NCBI GenBank assembly: GCA_025201705.1
Contig: MU616977.1
Coordinates: 1-28,787, forward strand
DNA from: Dissophora ornata
Taxonomy: Eukaryota; Mortierellomycota; Mortierellomycetes; Mortierellales; Mortierellaceae
Length of the DNA: 28,787 nt
Reading direction: 5' to 3'
This document shows, one piece after another, positions 1-9,846 of this stretch (position 1 is the first letter of the stretch; every line of letters begins with the position of its first letter). The position numbers and the translations under genes were made by a program. The notes under the pieces are model-generated. The model was given only the letters and a program-made list of their open reading frames with translations. It searched no databases and was not told where the DNA came from.

Positions 1-718
1 TCATTTCGGTGACGTAATTCTCGCGCCCATTGTCCTGGAATCTACAATCTCTCTCTCTCTCTCTCGCCTGCAGAAGACGTGTCATCCAGTTGGTAAGTAG
101 TTACATCAATGCGCCTGAATTTCAAAAAAACAAAAAAACCAATGACAGACACCGGATGACGAGGCTCTCATCTGTCCTGGCCAGACACATGAGATATACT
201 TTGAGAAAAGATATGCACATCTGCGAAGAGGATCGCGGGTGTGTGAAGCCAGTCCTCGCCATGCGGTATCCGCAGCCAATCTTCCCTTCGTGATAGGCAA
301 GGAGTGGATGTTGGTGATGGCCCAGGAATCAAATAGTGCTTCTATTTGTATAATGACGGCGTTCCTTCTCTTTCCTCCTGTTATTGGTATTATGATTCGA
401 TTGGACGGGGCCCTCATCTCTCTTGGTCAGTTACATGAGGACAACTTCGTGAATGGCTATCCACATTTTCGGCCCGAGAATGTGTTAAGCGGGTCCACTA
501 ATTAAGTACCATTCCCTTCCAATGACAAGGGGGAATAGCACTGATGATTACTGGGTTCCGATAGTGTTTCTTTCGGTCTTATTCAGCGTGCCTTCACTTG
601 ATCGATCATCAGACATCTGTGTCTACTTTTTTTGCTGCTTTGACTTTGGAAACTAATGCTGCGCCTTTTCCGAGAATTTACTTGTACTCAGGAGAACGCA
701 GTCATCATTCTCATTGCG
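1..718. other. Flank without a supportable gene
   Basis: No convincing coding exon is seen on either strand. There is a (CT)n tract around 47-65, followed by an acceptor-like CAG and, 19 nt later, a GTAAGT donor-like site near 92. This could be a leader exon of a gene that starts further left or of the nuclease-like gene to the right, but nothing confirms it. The open frames of 60 to 100 codons here overlap each other on both strands and show no recognisable domain. Confidence 0.4.
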
Positions 719-3458
719 ATGCTCGATTACAAGAAGTTTTGTAACGAGACCCTGGTGAGTGAGATATCGTTTCGAGCGTTCTTGACAGCTTCGGGCGATG
801 ATCGAGAAAAGGAACAGTTGATTGGGTCCTGGACGGGAACTGTATTGCCGTACCTCGAAAGGCACAGTGATGCCCAGAAACGTCGACGTGCGGGATATCT
901 CAAGAAAGCCACGAGAAAGGATCTAGAGTCCATTGTTGACGATGTGTTCGGATTAGTAAGTAAATTTATGTGAAGAACTGTCGATTTGTATGTTGTCAAC
1001 ATGGCTGGCTGTCAACAAACCCTAAACTCGAGCGTCTCTGTCTATTTTTATTACTTTTAAAACTGCACATAGCGCGACCATGTCAAGGCTCTGTTGCCAA
1101 ATGTCTCTCAACAAGAACAGGCTGTGTCATCCCTTCACACCTCCAACGTTAAAAACCACATATGTAAGATTGTTGGTTTTGTATTTAATGACAATGATAT
1201 TAGTTTGCTAAAAGACTAAACAATTATTCGGATACAATGTGTGCATAATAGCTATGCTTCAGAATCAACAGCTCCACGCATCAGGACCATCCATATCTCC
1301 TTCAATAACGCCTCATGGTGGAGCACTTCAACCTACATCATCGCCAGCACAGTCAACAACACCCATAGAGTCAGAGCATTCCGTTGTTAAAGCACTTGAG
1401 TCAGAGCATTCGGAGCCTCCTGTATTCTCATCACCTGATGATGATATTCAAGGCGACTCCTATAGGACCTTAGAGCGCATTGCACTTGTCGACTTCTTGG
1501 AAAAGAGCCCGAACGATCTGGGGCCGGTCACCTTTTTCGAAACATATGCACAGGCAAGTCCGTAGGAAAGAAAGCTCTCTGGAACATGGTCTATGTCTCT
1601 CTCTTCACCCAAGCTCTGAAATCGCAAGACCCAAAGATGTTTGGCTTCGGGCAAGAGATGAAAACACGATGGGATTCAGACTTTTCCGAGGTCGAGATAT
1701 TTTGGGCAAGGAATGGACTTGAGGAAGGTGGTGTAAGTGCATTAAGTCTATTAACTTTAAACACATTCAAATCCCTTTGTGGCAAGTTAATAACCTCTGC
1801 TCGTTCAATATTTAGCACGGAAACATCAAGAGAGCCAGGCAACTAGATGACGATGAATATGCGGTGGACCAAGAACCATCACGACAGAGAGGCAAAACTC
1901 AAAAACTCGCTCCTAAACCACTTCAAAACGATTGCACAAACCTTGGGGCTGTCAGCCTTACCTTACAACTTCTGGGCTCTGATCTTCCTTCCGAATCATC
2001 GGGACCCGATTTCATTGTCCCAAAGAATCCCCCCAAATCAAATCGATCATCAATGGGATCCGTCGATATCCGTTTTGCAAATTGACTAGTTGGCCCCGGC
2101 ACCACGAGCTCAAGATTGAAGACCAACGACCAGCTTCTTGTAGGAACCATTAATGTGTCATCTACTTTAATGTCAGCGAGAAAGCAAAATGTTGCCCGCC
2201 AGAGTGAATTGGAGAGTGTCTCGGATCTATTGTACGTCTCTAATATTTAGGTTGTACAGTATCTCTACTACCAAGCCTAAGGAATTTATGATTTTAACCA
2301 TCTTGATGAGTCAACTTTAGAACACTCAACTTCATCTTCGACGAATCCTTTCTCACTTCACATCTGACGTCAGAGGCCATGGCAGCAATAGGAACTACCG
2401 ACGTCCCTTTTCTGGAGGATGCTGAGGCCCTTGTGCTGAGCAAGGCTGGAGCATTTGCTGCTCGCAACAATTATCTCAAATCCAAGAATTTCATCCGGAA
2501 TCTGCCCACTGATACAATCGTCCAAAGGATTCTCGCTGAAATGGTCTCCACAGCTATTTTTTTCATGCCAAAGTCCATGTTGACAACAAATGAGGATACC
2601 TACATACAACTTGCGATCCGTGCAATTATTGTTGGAGTTTTCGGAGACATGGAGTTTATTCCCCATTGGTGTGTACTTTGATACTGTATCTTGTTTATGA
2701 TATCTTTCTCAAATGGACAGCATACTTATCTACTTTACTTTCTTCTATTTAGGACGAGAGATCCCTTGCCAACTCCGTCAGGGTTTGAAGAGGTCTATCA
2801 GCCGGACTTCTTTGCAGAGAGAGATGGCTTTCCTTTCATTGTGGTGGAGGTCAAAAAACCTGATGCAGATCCCACAATTCTCGATCAGGATGCAAGAAAG
2901 GTGCCGCATATGATGAAAATCGCCCTGGACAGGATGATTTTGTCCGGTATCAAGGATCCTATCGTTGTTGGACTCCTTGTGCAAGGTAACTGATAGCTTT
3001 CTTCCAAGCTTTTTAAATGTTTCGAAGTGCGTTATAATTCTATAGAGATAACAATAACAAAAAACGTACCTTTCCTCATCCAGATAGACAGTGTCATATC
3101 ATTGTCTTGAGCCTCCCCTGTGAGGCCATCTATTTGCCACAAATGATTGGGTCATTTGAGATTCCTGAAAACAGGGCTCAGCTCGGGTTACTGTTGCCAG
3201 GCATTGGCCCCCTTGCTTACGTGAAGGTTAGTTATCTGGGCTGTTGTCTGAGATTCGTTTTTTAATATGATCGATCGGGTTTTCATATTTTATTGACTGA
3301 ACAACTGATAGGACGTTGCATCAAAAACCTTGGACGCCATTGTTTGCCGGCCCAAAGAGGCACCAAAGGAGCTGCATCCTTGGATTCGTCCTACTTACTA
3401 TCTCCAATGCATTCAAGTTCCAGCACCACTTCCACCTGCTGTTGACATTGACTTGTGA
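719..3458 (+). pseudogene. PD-(D/E)XK nuclease-like protein, multi-exon, probably inactivated
   Basis: Seven exons join in phase: 719-955, 1263-1732, 1816-2231, 2321-2668, 2753-2985, 3084-3226 and 3312-3458. All introns are GT-AG and five of the six are 83-98 nt; the first is 307 nt. The fifth exon encodes D (codon 2805-2807), then 13 residues, then E-V-K (E at 2847, K at 2853), in the context QPDFFAER and VVEVKKP. This is the D-Xn-ExK active-site pattern of the PD-(D/E)XK nuclease fold. Upstream exons are charged and serine-rich, with no domain I can name. Two lesions break the frame. At about 1554-1566 the reading frame shifts (TAG at 1563-1565 in the incoming frame, sensible sequence resuming in another frame at 1566). 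A TGA at 2083-2085 interrupts an exon whose same frame continues to a good donor at 2232. Gaps of 12 nt are too short to be introns. The start (ATG 719 or 656) and the final stop (TGA 3456, which is also a GTGAGT donor) are uncertain. It could still be a live gene with an unusual structure or sequencing errors. Confidence 0.55.
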
Positions 3459-3784
3459 GTTATTGACACACAGATACTCCTTCCTAGTCTAGTACCTTGC
3501 TACTATACCTGCATCTCCTCCACCTCTCATACACCGTGATTTTCACCTTGCACACAATGATGTACTGTTACAGAAATGGCCTGCAATAAACACTCGTTCT
3601 TACCCCAACTTCCGTTGCATGGTAGCAAAGGTTCAGCGATTCACCGACCCCCTGACCCAACACCCAGCACTGGTGCCACCACCCTGTCCCCTGTTTCACG
3701 CCGTCCCCCGTGTGATGTTTTGTGGGTTGTGCGGTCCGGAAGTCAAGGAGACAAGAAGTTGGTTTGTTTATTTGCCGCCAGGTA
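3459..3784. other. Convergent gap between two broken genes
   Basis: This stretch separates the 3' end of the nuclease-like gene on + from the last recognisable codons of the transporter remnant on -. The minus-strand frame runs open through part of it (to about 3568), but the translation no longer looks like a transporter and contains no hydrophobic helix. I see it as sequence that replaced the transporter's lost 3' end. Confidence 0.4.
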
Positions 3785-5024
3785 TCCATCACACGTTCAA
3801 CCTCCAGTGCAAATGAGGTCATCAATACGGGCGCGGCCAAAAGCACGTGTGCTACAATCGTGATCGTCGCAACCTTACGGGAGGGGCCTTCAGGAAGCGA
3901 AGTCAAGATGGGTGAAGCAGCATCGAGTCCGTAGGTGAGGTAACCGGGAATGGCAACCATGGCGTACATGAGACAGCAGGCGATCATGGCCCAGACCAGC
4001 ACCTTCTTCCAGGCACGTGGGTGGCGCATGGATTATTCCACGTGCATGTAGACGACATTACCGCCAAAGCAGACAGAAATGGTGGCAACAGCCAGCGGGA
4101 GATTGCGAAGAATCGCACCGTCGTACTCGACAGTATCCTTATGGTTCTTGTAATCGAGGCCGGATTCAACCATGGTAACGCCGACCAAGACGGCGGTAGC
4201 AATGACACCGAAGATACTACAGTATCAAATGTAGTCGGTGACATTAGCGGATATCCAAGTGATGGCATCTTGTTCTTGTCCGTCAAAGTTTACTGCTTAC
4301 CTCAGCAAAGAAACTTCCTTCAGGGTCTTCATCAACACAAAAGGGATCGACACGAACCCGCAGCAGATCCAGATCCAGACCTTATCCGAAATGTTGACAT
4401 GGGCCTGAGTCAGGCCTTGAATTTCCGTACCTGAAAGAATGAAGTACATAACAGGAGCGCCCAAGACAATCGAAGTATGAAAGAACCACACTGCGATGAG
4501 GCCTATCCTGCCAAAGGCGTGCTAGCCAATCTCCTGGTATGAGGCCAAACGAGTGTGGCCGTTGTAGTAAATGCATTTAATGATCAGGATGCCGGTGTAG
4601 ATTGACATGATCATTGATAAGACTAAGATTCCGACACCAATCCAGCCGCCTTGTTTACAGAGAGATATATATACACATAAACAACTGACCCGTTAGTGGC
4701 CTGGAGAGAAACAGGTAATTTGAAGTTGGAAGTTGAGTGCTGTTCCATCCTACCTTTGGCCAAACTGTAGGGAAGACCCAAGGTCCCTGTCCCAGCCACA
4801 AGACAGACAATGTTGAAGAACGCCGACAGATTGCTGCCTTGTGAAGGCCTCTCTGCCAGGAGATCTTCATAAGGGCCTCCTACTTCCTTGTCGAGGACTT
4901 TGTTATTGTTGTCCCGGCAGTGACTGTCGTCAGTCGAGATCGATGTTGAAGAGTCGGTGCGGCGGATCTTTTTGTCGAGATCGTACAGCGAGACAGGTTG
5001 CTCCTGATGTGGGGGTGCAACCAT
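3785..5024 (-). pseudogene. AAAP-family amino-acid transporter (vacuolar AVT-like), truncated pseudogene
   Basis: Three minus-strand exons are clear: 5024-4754, 4649-4301 and 4216 to about 3785, with introns of 104 and 84 nt. Exon 1 begins with MVAPPHQEQ and ends in the family's first helix, FNIVCLVAGTGTLGLPYSLAKG, continued across the splice as GWIGVGI. Later exons give further helices typical of AAAP proton-coupled amino-acid transporters (Pfam Aa_trans), including VWIWICCGFVSIPF and ATISVCFGGNVVYMH, and end near SFALEVERVMDT. Two in-frame stops occur within conserved stretches: TAG at 4522-4524 (codon 133, after ASYQEIG and before HAFGR) and TAA at 4033-4035 (codon 268, after VVYMHVE and before SMRHPRAW). 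Each sits where the family has a normal residue, so splicing does not explain them. The C-terminal helices expected after VERVMDT are absent. It probably once moved amino acids across the vacuolar or plasma membrane. The gene start is duplicated at 6893-6974. Confidence 0.8.
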
Positions 5025-5782
5025 GGTCGATGTAATGGTGATATAGCGATATAGCGAAGAGTTCGTGAGTCAGAGAGACGAAAACGAAGAGAAGAAATGC
5101 AAGAGGAGAAATATAGAGCTTCATCCCAAAGGAACTACAAATCCCGTAGAGAAATTATGAATGTGTTTGTGTCATACATATTGCGGGCAAGGAAGAGTAT
5201 GTTCTACGTCTCCGAGTGAAACGAGAATGTGTTCGAGTTGGCGGAGCATGGATTTCTGTTCCCTGAGTCCTAAAAGAAGATAAACTCCCAGACGGGGACT
5301 ATTCGCACCCCGCTGCTCATGACAGGCAGGGGGCTTTTAGAGTCGGCCAGGGCAGGAACTGACGCCACAGGTAGGACCTCCGACTAGAAACCCCTTTCTC
5401 GTCAAGTCTTACTTTCTTAGTAAACTTGGTTACTTGAAGCCGAGTTATGTTGACTGGAGACACATGAGCCGTTTATTTCACAAATCCAAGAGCAAGTAAA
5501 GATTGCTCGACGGAGGTCCTACGCGGGAGCGCACCGTGTGTCCTCACGTAGCACAGCAACAGACGCGTTCATTCTCCTTGTGCGACCCTATTCGGTATCA
5601 CTTTTTTTTCCCACGGTCGGATAATCCTCATTCTTGAACAACCACCCAGTTTCCGCTTGACAAGGGATTAATGTATTGAAATAAAACAAATGGAAGGCTG
5701 TGGGGGACTTTCACTTCCTCTGTCTTCTAAAGTGCCGTGCTAATAAATATCATTTACGATGTCACTCCCGCGCACCTCAACA
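4943..5782. repeat. Segmental duplication, copy A
   Basis: This block is a direct repeat of 6893-7722. It covers the first 27 codons of the transporter remnant (minus strand) and about 760 bp upstream of its ATG. Shared landmarks in the same order are GGTGCGGCGGATC, GGGGACTATTCGCACCC, GGCCAGGGCAGGAACTGAC, CCCACGGTCGGATAATCC and TGTCTTCTAAAGTGCCGTG. The copies differ by many substitutions and several indels, so the event is not recent. Similarity fades after the shared GCGCAC near 5770. Confidence 0.85.
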
Positions 5783-6311
5783 CAAATTCTTTCCAAGGAC
5801 CCCCCAGCCCAAACCCAGACAAGAAGACTCACCATTCAAATATTACCCCTACGAAGAGGCCTATGTTTTCTCATCTAAGCACACCTCATTAGCCCGTTTC
5901 AGTAATCTGCATTTTCCAAAAAAAAAATACGTATTTGAGACCTGATGTGGGTCTTCAGAAATGTTAAAGCCCTCATATTTCAAGCAGTGCACAGACGCGG
6001 GTTGAAAAAAAGCAAACGCCATGAGAAAAAAAACTGGACTAACATTACTTTTCCTCCATGGGCATACCACTATCACGCGAACCGTCATTTAAACCCACTC
6101 CTGAATTCCCTATGAGCATGGAGAGAAAAAAAAAAAAGAGAGAGAGAGAGAGAGAAGGGAGGGAGACAGGGAGATGTTGTTGAATTTCGAAATGCGCGAA
6201 AATATCTCTCAAATGCGAAATGGGCTAATAGGCGTTCACTGTTGTCAGGATTATTGGCATTGATATGATTATCATCAAAAAACATGATTCATCAGTCTTC
6301 TCATCACAGAT
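5783..6311. other. Spacer between duplication copies
   Basis: AT-rich DNA with several poly-A runs and one GA-rich tract. The only open frames are short and unconvincing. A possible splice acceptor (TTCTCATCACAG) lies at its right edge and leads into the orphan exons at 6312. Confidence 0.35.
6121..6173. repeat. A/GA-rich simple repeat
   Basis: An A-run followed by about nine GA units and degenerate GGGA/GACA units. It is a low-complexity tract with no coding role. Confidence 0.8.
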
Positions 6312-6562
6312 TCTACACTGCTGCAAACGGAAAACCCTTCATTCACATTCGATGGAGTAAGCATCGTCAATGCTCAAGGTTTCGCCGTGATTACCAACCA
6401 CGCTACCAACGAAGTTGTCTTTGGTAACTCCCAAGAGATCTAGGGTAATATACAGAGCCATGCATAACTCGACCCAAGGATCCAATAAAATTATGCTTTC
6501 TTTTTTTTCCCACAGGCCTGACCCATGCGACTGTCACCGAAGTTGACGCCTTGGCAGCATAA
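6312..6562 (+). pseudogene. Two orphan 3' exons of an unidentified gene
   Basis: A reading frame from about 6312 gives FTFDGVSIVNAQGFAVITNH and runs to a GTAACT donor at 6424. A 92-nt intron with a long T-tract and CACAG acceptor ends at 6515. The join (GTC TTT G / GC CTG ACC) preserves frame and yields VFGLTHATVTEVDALAA followed by TAA at 6560-6562. The good splice pair and clean stop suggest the true 3' end of a gene, but no upstream exons or start codon can be found before the transporter region. I do not recognise the family. It may be a fragment carried in with the duplication, or a complete small gene whose first exon I missed. Confidence 0.35.
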
Positions 6563-6892
6563 GATATATGCATTTGCTTTCATAGTACTCGCTTTTGTTT
6601 GAAGTTGTGAAGGAAGCAAAGTTGGAACAGTTCCATGACAGTGGGATTCCTAAGGCGTTCTCCATTGAGATCGCATTTCACGGAGCATCACCACCAGGAT
6701 GCATACCAGTTGTACATCAGACCCAACATTACTCGTCAATCGCCATATCGAGGAGCTATGCATTACTTGCGGAGAGACTATTCCGGATGGCACAGCAATA
6801 GACTAAACCCCTTTTGAATTGAAGATGATCCAAGAGAATATCCTACATCACAAAAAAGTGCGATTGTCTATGAACGATTGGATAAAAATGCA
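6563..6892. other. Spacer with short open frames only
   Basis: Two overlapping open frames of 60 and 68 codons run through 6595-6817 on +. One translation (DAYQLYIRPNITRQ, then HYLRRDYSGWHSN) has a protein-like look but shows no start context, splice partner or known domain. It could be another decayed exon. Nothing firmer is visible. Confidence 0.3.
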
Positions 6893-6974
6893 ATGTTGAA
6901 GGGTCGGTGCGGCGGATCATTTTGTCAAGATCGTATAGCAAGACAGACTGCTCCTGATGTGAGGGTACCACCAT
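6893..6974 (-). pseudogene. 5' fragment of a second AAAP transporter copy
   Basis: Minus-strand ATG at 6974 opens a frame starting MVVPSHQEQ and continuing LYDLDKMIRRTDPST. It matches the first 27 codons of the transporter remnant at 5024 with a handful of substitutions. Similarity stops abruptly at 6893, and the sequence beyond shows no transporter helices. It is a non-functional gene fragment within copy B. Confidence 0.8.
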
Positions 6975-7722
6975 GGCCCATATAGTGGCGATATAACAAG
7001 GAGTCGGTGAGTTGGGGAGACGAAAAAGAAGAGGAGAAAAGCAAGAGGAGAGATATGGAACTACCTCCCCAAAGAACTACAAATTCCGCCGAGAATTATG
7101 AATGCGTTAGTGTCATACATATCGTGAGTGAATCGAGAATATGCAGGAGTTAACGGAGCATGTGTTCCTGTTCCCTGAGTCCTAAAGGAGATATGCTTTC
7201 AGGTGGGGACTATTCGCACCCAGCCGCTCTAGGCGAAAGGGCATAAGAGTCATGATAGCACAGAAGGCTTTTGGAGCCGGCCAGGGCAGGAACTGACATC
7301 ACAGGTAAGACTTCCGGTGAGGACCTCTTCTTTTCAAGTTTTACTTTCCTAGTAGACTCAGTTACTTACTAAAGCCGACTTAATTTGACCTGAGAGCGAG
7401 CGAAAATCGCTCGTCGGAGGTCGTCTGCCGTGTGTCCCAGTCATTCTTCGACTCCAAGTTTGGTTTCATTGCACAGCACAGCTGCAGACGCGTTTATTCT
7501 CCCTAAAAATCCTTGTGCGACCCAACTCAGTGTCGCTTTTTTCCCACGGTCGGATAATCCATCCCTGAACAACCACAGCACACACCAGCTTCCGCTTGAC
7601 AAGAGATTTATGTATTGAAATAAAAGTAAATGGAAAGCCGTGCGGCACTTTCACTATCTCTGTCTTCTAAAGTGCCGTGATAATAAATGTCATATACAAT
7701 ATCACCTTCGCGCACTTCCACA
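6893..7722. repeat. Segmental duplication, copy B
   Basis: Second copy of the block at 4943-5782, in the same orientation and displaced by about 1.95 kb. It has its own indels, including about 20 extra bases near 7440-7480 around CATTCTTCGACTCC. It ends within about 10 bp of the stop codon of the 704-residue gene on -, so the breakpoint lies in that gene's immediate 3' flank. Confidence 0.85.
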
Positions 7723-7731
7723 TTTTTTTTT

Positions 7732-9846
7732 TTAGTGGAAGGCAGTATTCCCCATACTCTGAACATGGACCGCCATCTCCTTCATCTTGTAATTGTTCAG
7801 TTCATCTCTAATCTCGCTCTTCATGTCTGGCGTCAAGATCCTGAATGTCGCGTTCTTGTCCGATCGTCGGTTATACTCTGACTTGCGATGCGCAGGAATA
7901 ATCTCGACTGTATCAGTAAAACTAATCATTTTGCTGCGACCAGGGCCAAGACCAAATCCGCTGCGGCCAGGATGAGTGCTACCATAGGACGACGGTGAAG
8001 TTCCGATGAAACTGTCGCTACCATAACTGCCATAGCTGCCATAGCTACCATAGCTGTCAAAGCTACCACTGACACCGGGAAAAGCGCCGCCAACGAAACC
8101 GCCACCGTCACCATTATATCTGCCTTGTCCCAACATCATTGGCATAGCCGCATGGCTGCTACCGCCTCCGATATCCTCTCGCTCTATCGCCATCTGATCG
8201 TCCATTGAATTTTGTTCAGTGACGTTGTCATGCATCGGAGATAATCGCCCATATTGCATCTCTTGTTGCTGAAGTTGTAGCTGCTGAGTAGACGGGTCCA
8301 TATCTACGGCGCTGTTATACTCCCTAGAAAGATCTTGGGCCAGAGCGTTCACGAAAGGGACAGGCGTTGGCGTGGACGGATTGCGGTGCGGCTGTAAGTG
8401 TTGCATTTGAGCAAAGCTGGTGAACTCCGTGGGATCTTCGTCCATGTGTGGATCGGAAACTAGTCCGCTGGGTCGCTCGCCGCCCCGTTCAGAGTGGTAG
8501 ACGTTGGCCTGGACACCAGGGGAGAAATCAGGAGGAATAGCAGCGCCTTGCGAGTTACGATGGTATTGGCTAAGAGTTTTGCTTGGAGTGCTGTGTTCGG
8601 TCAACCCAATCGCTGGAATGATAGAAGTCTGTGTGTGGTGCTGTTGGTGCAGGGGATGTAAGACAGGCGATCGGGTGACAAGTCGACAACGGTGATCTGT
8701 TGGCGTGAGCAGGTTCAGATCTGCTTCCCTGATGTCCGTTGTGGCTAACGGGTGGATGTCTTTAGACATAAGCTGAGATGATATAATACGAGCATCTACT
8801 ACTTGGCCTCTGTTACCTGCGGCTTCTGCAGATCCTGCCCTAGATGCGCTGGAACTGCTAGTTTTCAAGGCAGAAACAGTAGGAAGAACGACAGCTGGAG
8901 GAAGTTGCTCTTTCTTAAGAATGCTCTTCAGTGGTGGGGCCTGAGCTTGAACCCATGGATCTCGCGGGGGCGCCTTCAAGACAGCCATGGATGCCTCAAA
9001 AAGGCCCTGAGAGGTCATGATGGTCGCTGTCGACTGATGCCCTTCATCGTCATCATAATCATCAATGCATTGGACGTCGACGTCTTCGTCCTCAATTGCT
9101 TCGTCTTCATCCTCGCTAGTCATTTGTGTGCTTTTGTCTTTGTTGCTGGTTCCTGTAGGGCTTGATATGGATGCTCGGCGAAGGGACGATAAGAATGCCT
9201 TGGGGATGTCGACAAGACTGGGGCGCCTAATGCTACTTTGTGTGCTATCAGTCGTGCTGCTAGACCCCGCTATGGAAGCTTTGTCGCTCTCATCAAGCCC
9301 TTGCTGTTGCTGTGGTTGTTGCTGCAGTTGGGGAGCAGAGCTGTTTTTGCTGTCGTTGGTGTTATTGTCGATGTTGTTGTTGCTCTTGCTCGTCTCGACA
9401 ATGTTGCTATTGGTTGTGCTGTTGTAGGCAGCAGTAACGTTTTGAGGTTGCGAATTTGGTATATGAGTGGGTTCGGTCTTTAGTCTGTCAAACAATCGAC
9501 TAGCCAAAGACCATCGGCGCGAGCGCTTCTCCTTTTTGACATTGCAGCTTTCATTGCTGGACTGCTCAGCTTGGGCGGGAGGAGAAGACTCTTGGGTAGT
9601 TATGGCGGGTTGTTGTTGGTGATGTTGCTGATACATTGACTGCTGCACATGCTTACGCTGTTGCGATGGCTGCTGCTGCGCTGTTACCTGTGGTACCTGG
9701 CACGACAGTGATTGTCGCTGGGGTGGTGGAGCAGGGTCGAAAGGCGAGATTCTATCCCTTGGAAATGTCCCCGAAGAGAAAGCGTCGACAAGTGGGGATC
9801 CTCCGGGTACGGGCGAGTAAGAATTGATGATAGTCTGAGCGCTCAT
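7732..9846 (-). CDS. 704-residue low-complexity protein with C-terminal RVxF-like block (possible PP1-targeting subunit)
   Basis: A single uninterrupted frame from ATG at 9846 to TAA at 7732-7734. Most of the protein is disordered. It has Gln-rich stretches near the N-terminus, an Asn/Thr/Ser-rich region, an acidic block (SEDEDEAIEDEDVDV), and YGS tandem repeats (SYGSYGSYGSYGSD). Two RRxS sites (RRPSLVDIP and LRRASIS) fit the basophilic kinase consensus of PKA. PLKSILKKE is a second short conserved-looking motif. The last 67 residues (638-704) are different in character: SKMISFTDTVEIIP, then KSEYNRRSD, ILTPDMKSEIRDELNNYK and MKEMAVH. From memory this resembles the C-terminal block of fungal proteins such as yeast Bni4, where an RVxF-type motif binds the phosphatase Glc7/PP1; here the motif would be KMISF. 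The binding role is inference. The 3' end abuts duplication copy B. An AATAAA on the minus strand lies about 235 bp beyond the stop, at 7491-7496. Confidence 0.8.
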   Translation of the reverse strand: MSAQTIINSYSPVPGGSPLVDAFSSGTFPRDRISPFDPAPPPQRQSLSCQVPQVTAQQQPSQQRKHVQQSMYQQHHQQQPAITTQESSPPAQAEQSSNESCNVKKEKRSRRWSLASRLFDRLKTEPTHIPNSQPQNVTAAYNSTTNSNIVETSKSNNNIDNNTNDSKNSSAPQLQQQPQQQQGLDESDKASIAGSSSTTDSTQSSIRRPSLVDIPKAFLSSLRRASISSPTGTSNKDKSTQMTSEDEDEAIEDEDVDVQCIDDYDDDEGHQSTATIMTSQGLFEASMAVLKAPPRDPWVQAQAPPLKSILKKEQLPPAVVLPTVSALKTSSSSASRAGSAEAAGNRGQVVDARIISSQLMSKDIHPLATTDIREADLNLLTPTDHRCRLVTRSPVLHPLHQQHHTQTSIIPAIGLTEHSTPSKTLSQYHRNSQGAAIPPDFSPGVQANVYHSERGGERPSGLVSDPHMDEDPTEFTSFAQMQHLQPHRNPSTPTPVPFVNALAQDLSREYNSAVDMDPSTQQLQLQQQEMQYGRLSPMHDNVTEQNSMDDQMAIEREDIGGGSSHAAMPMMLGQGRYNGDGGGFVGGAFPGVSGSFDSYGSYGSYGSYGSDSFIGTSPSSYGSTHPGRSGFGLGPGRSKMISFTDTVEIIPAHRKSEYNRRSDKNATFRILTPDMKSEIRDELNNYKMKEMAVHVQSMGNTAFH

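Noticed and set aside
10..17. TGACGTAA, a CRE/ATF-like site at the window edge
   Set aside because: A single 8-mer with no identified downstream gene is not evidence of regulation.
1554..1565. GC-AG intron (GCAAGT donor) that would remove the frameshift in the nuclease-like gene
   Set aside because: The intron would be only 12 nt, far below any workable length, so a frameshift is the simpler reading.
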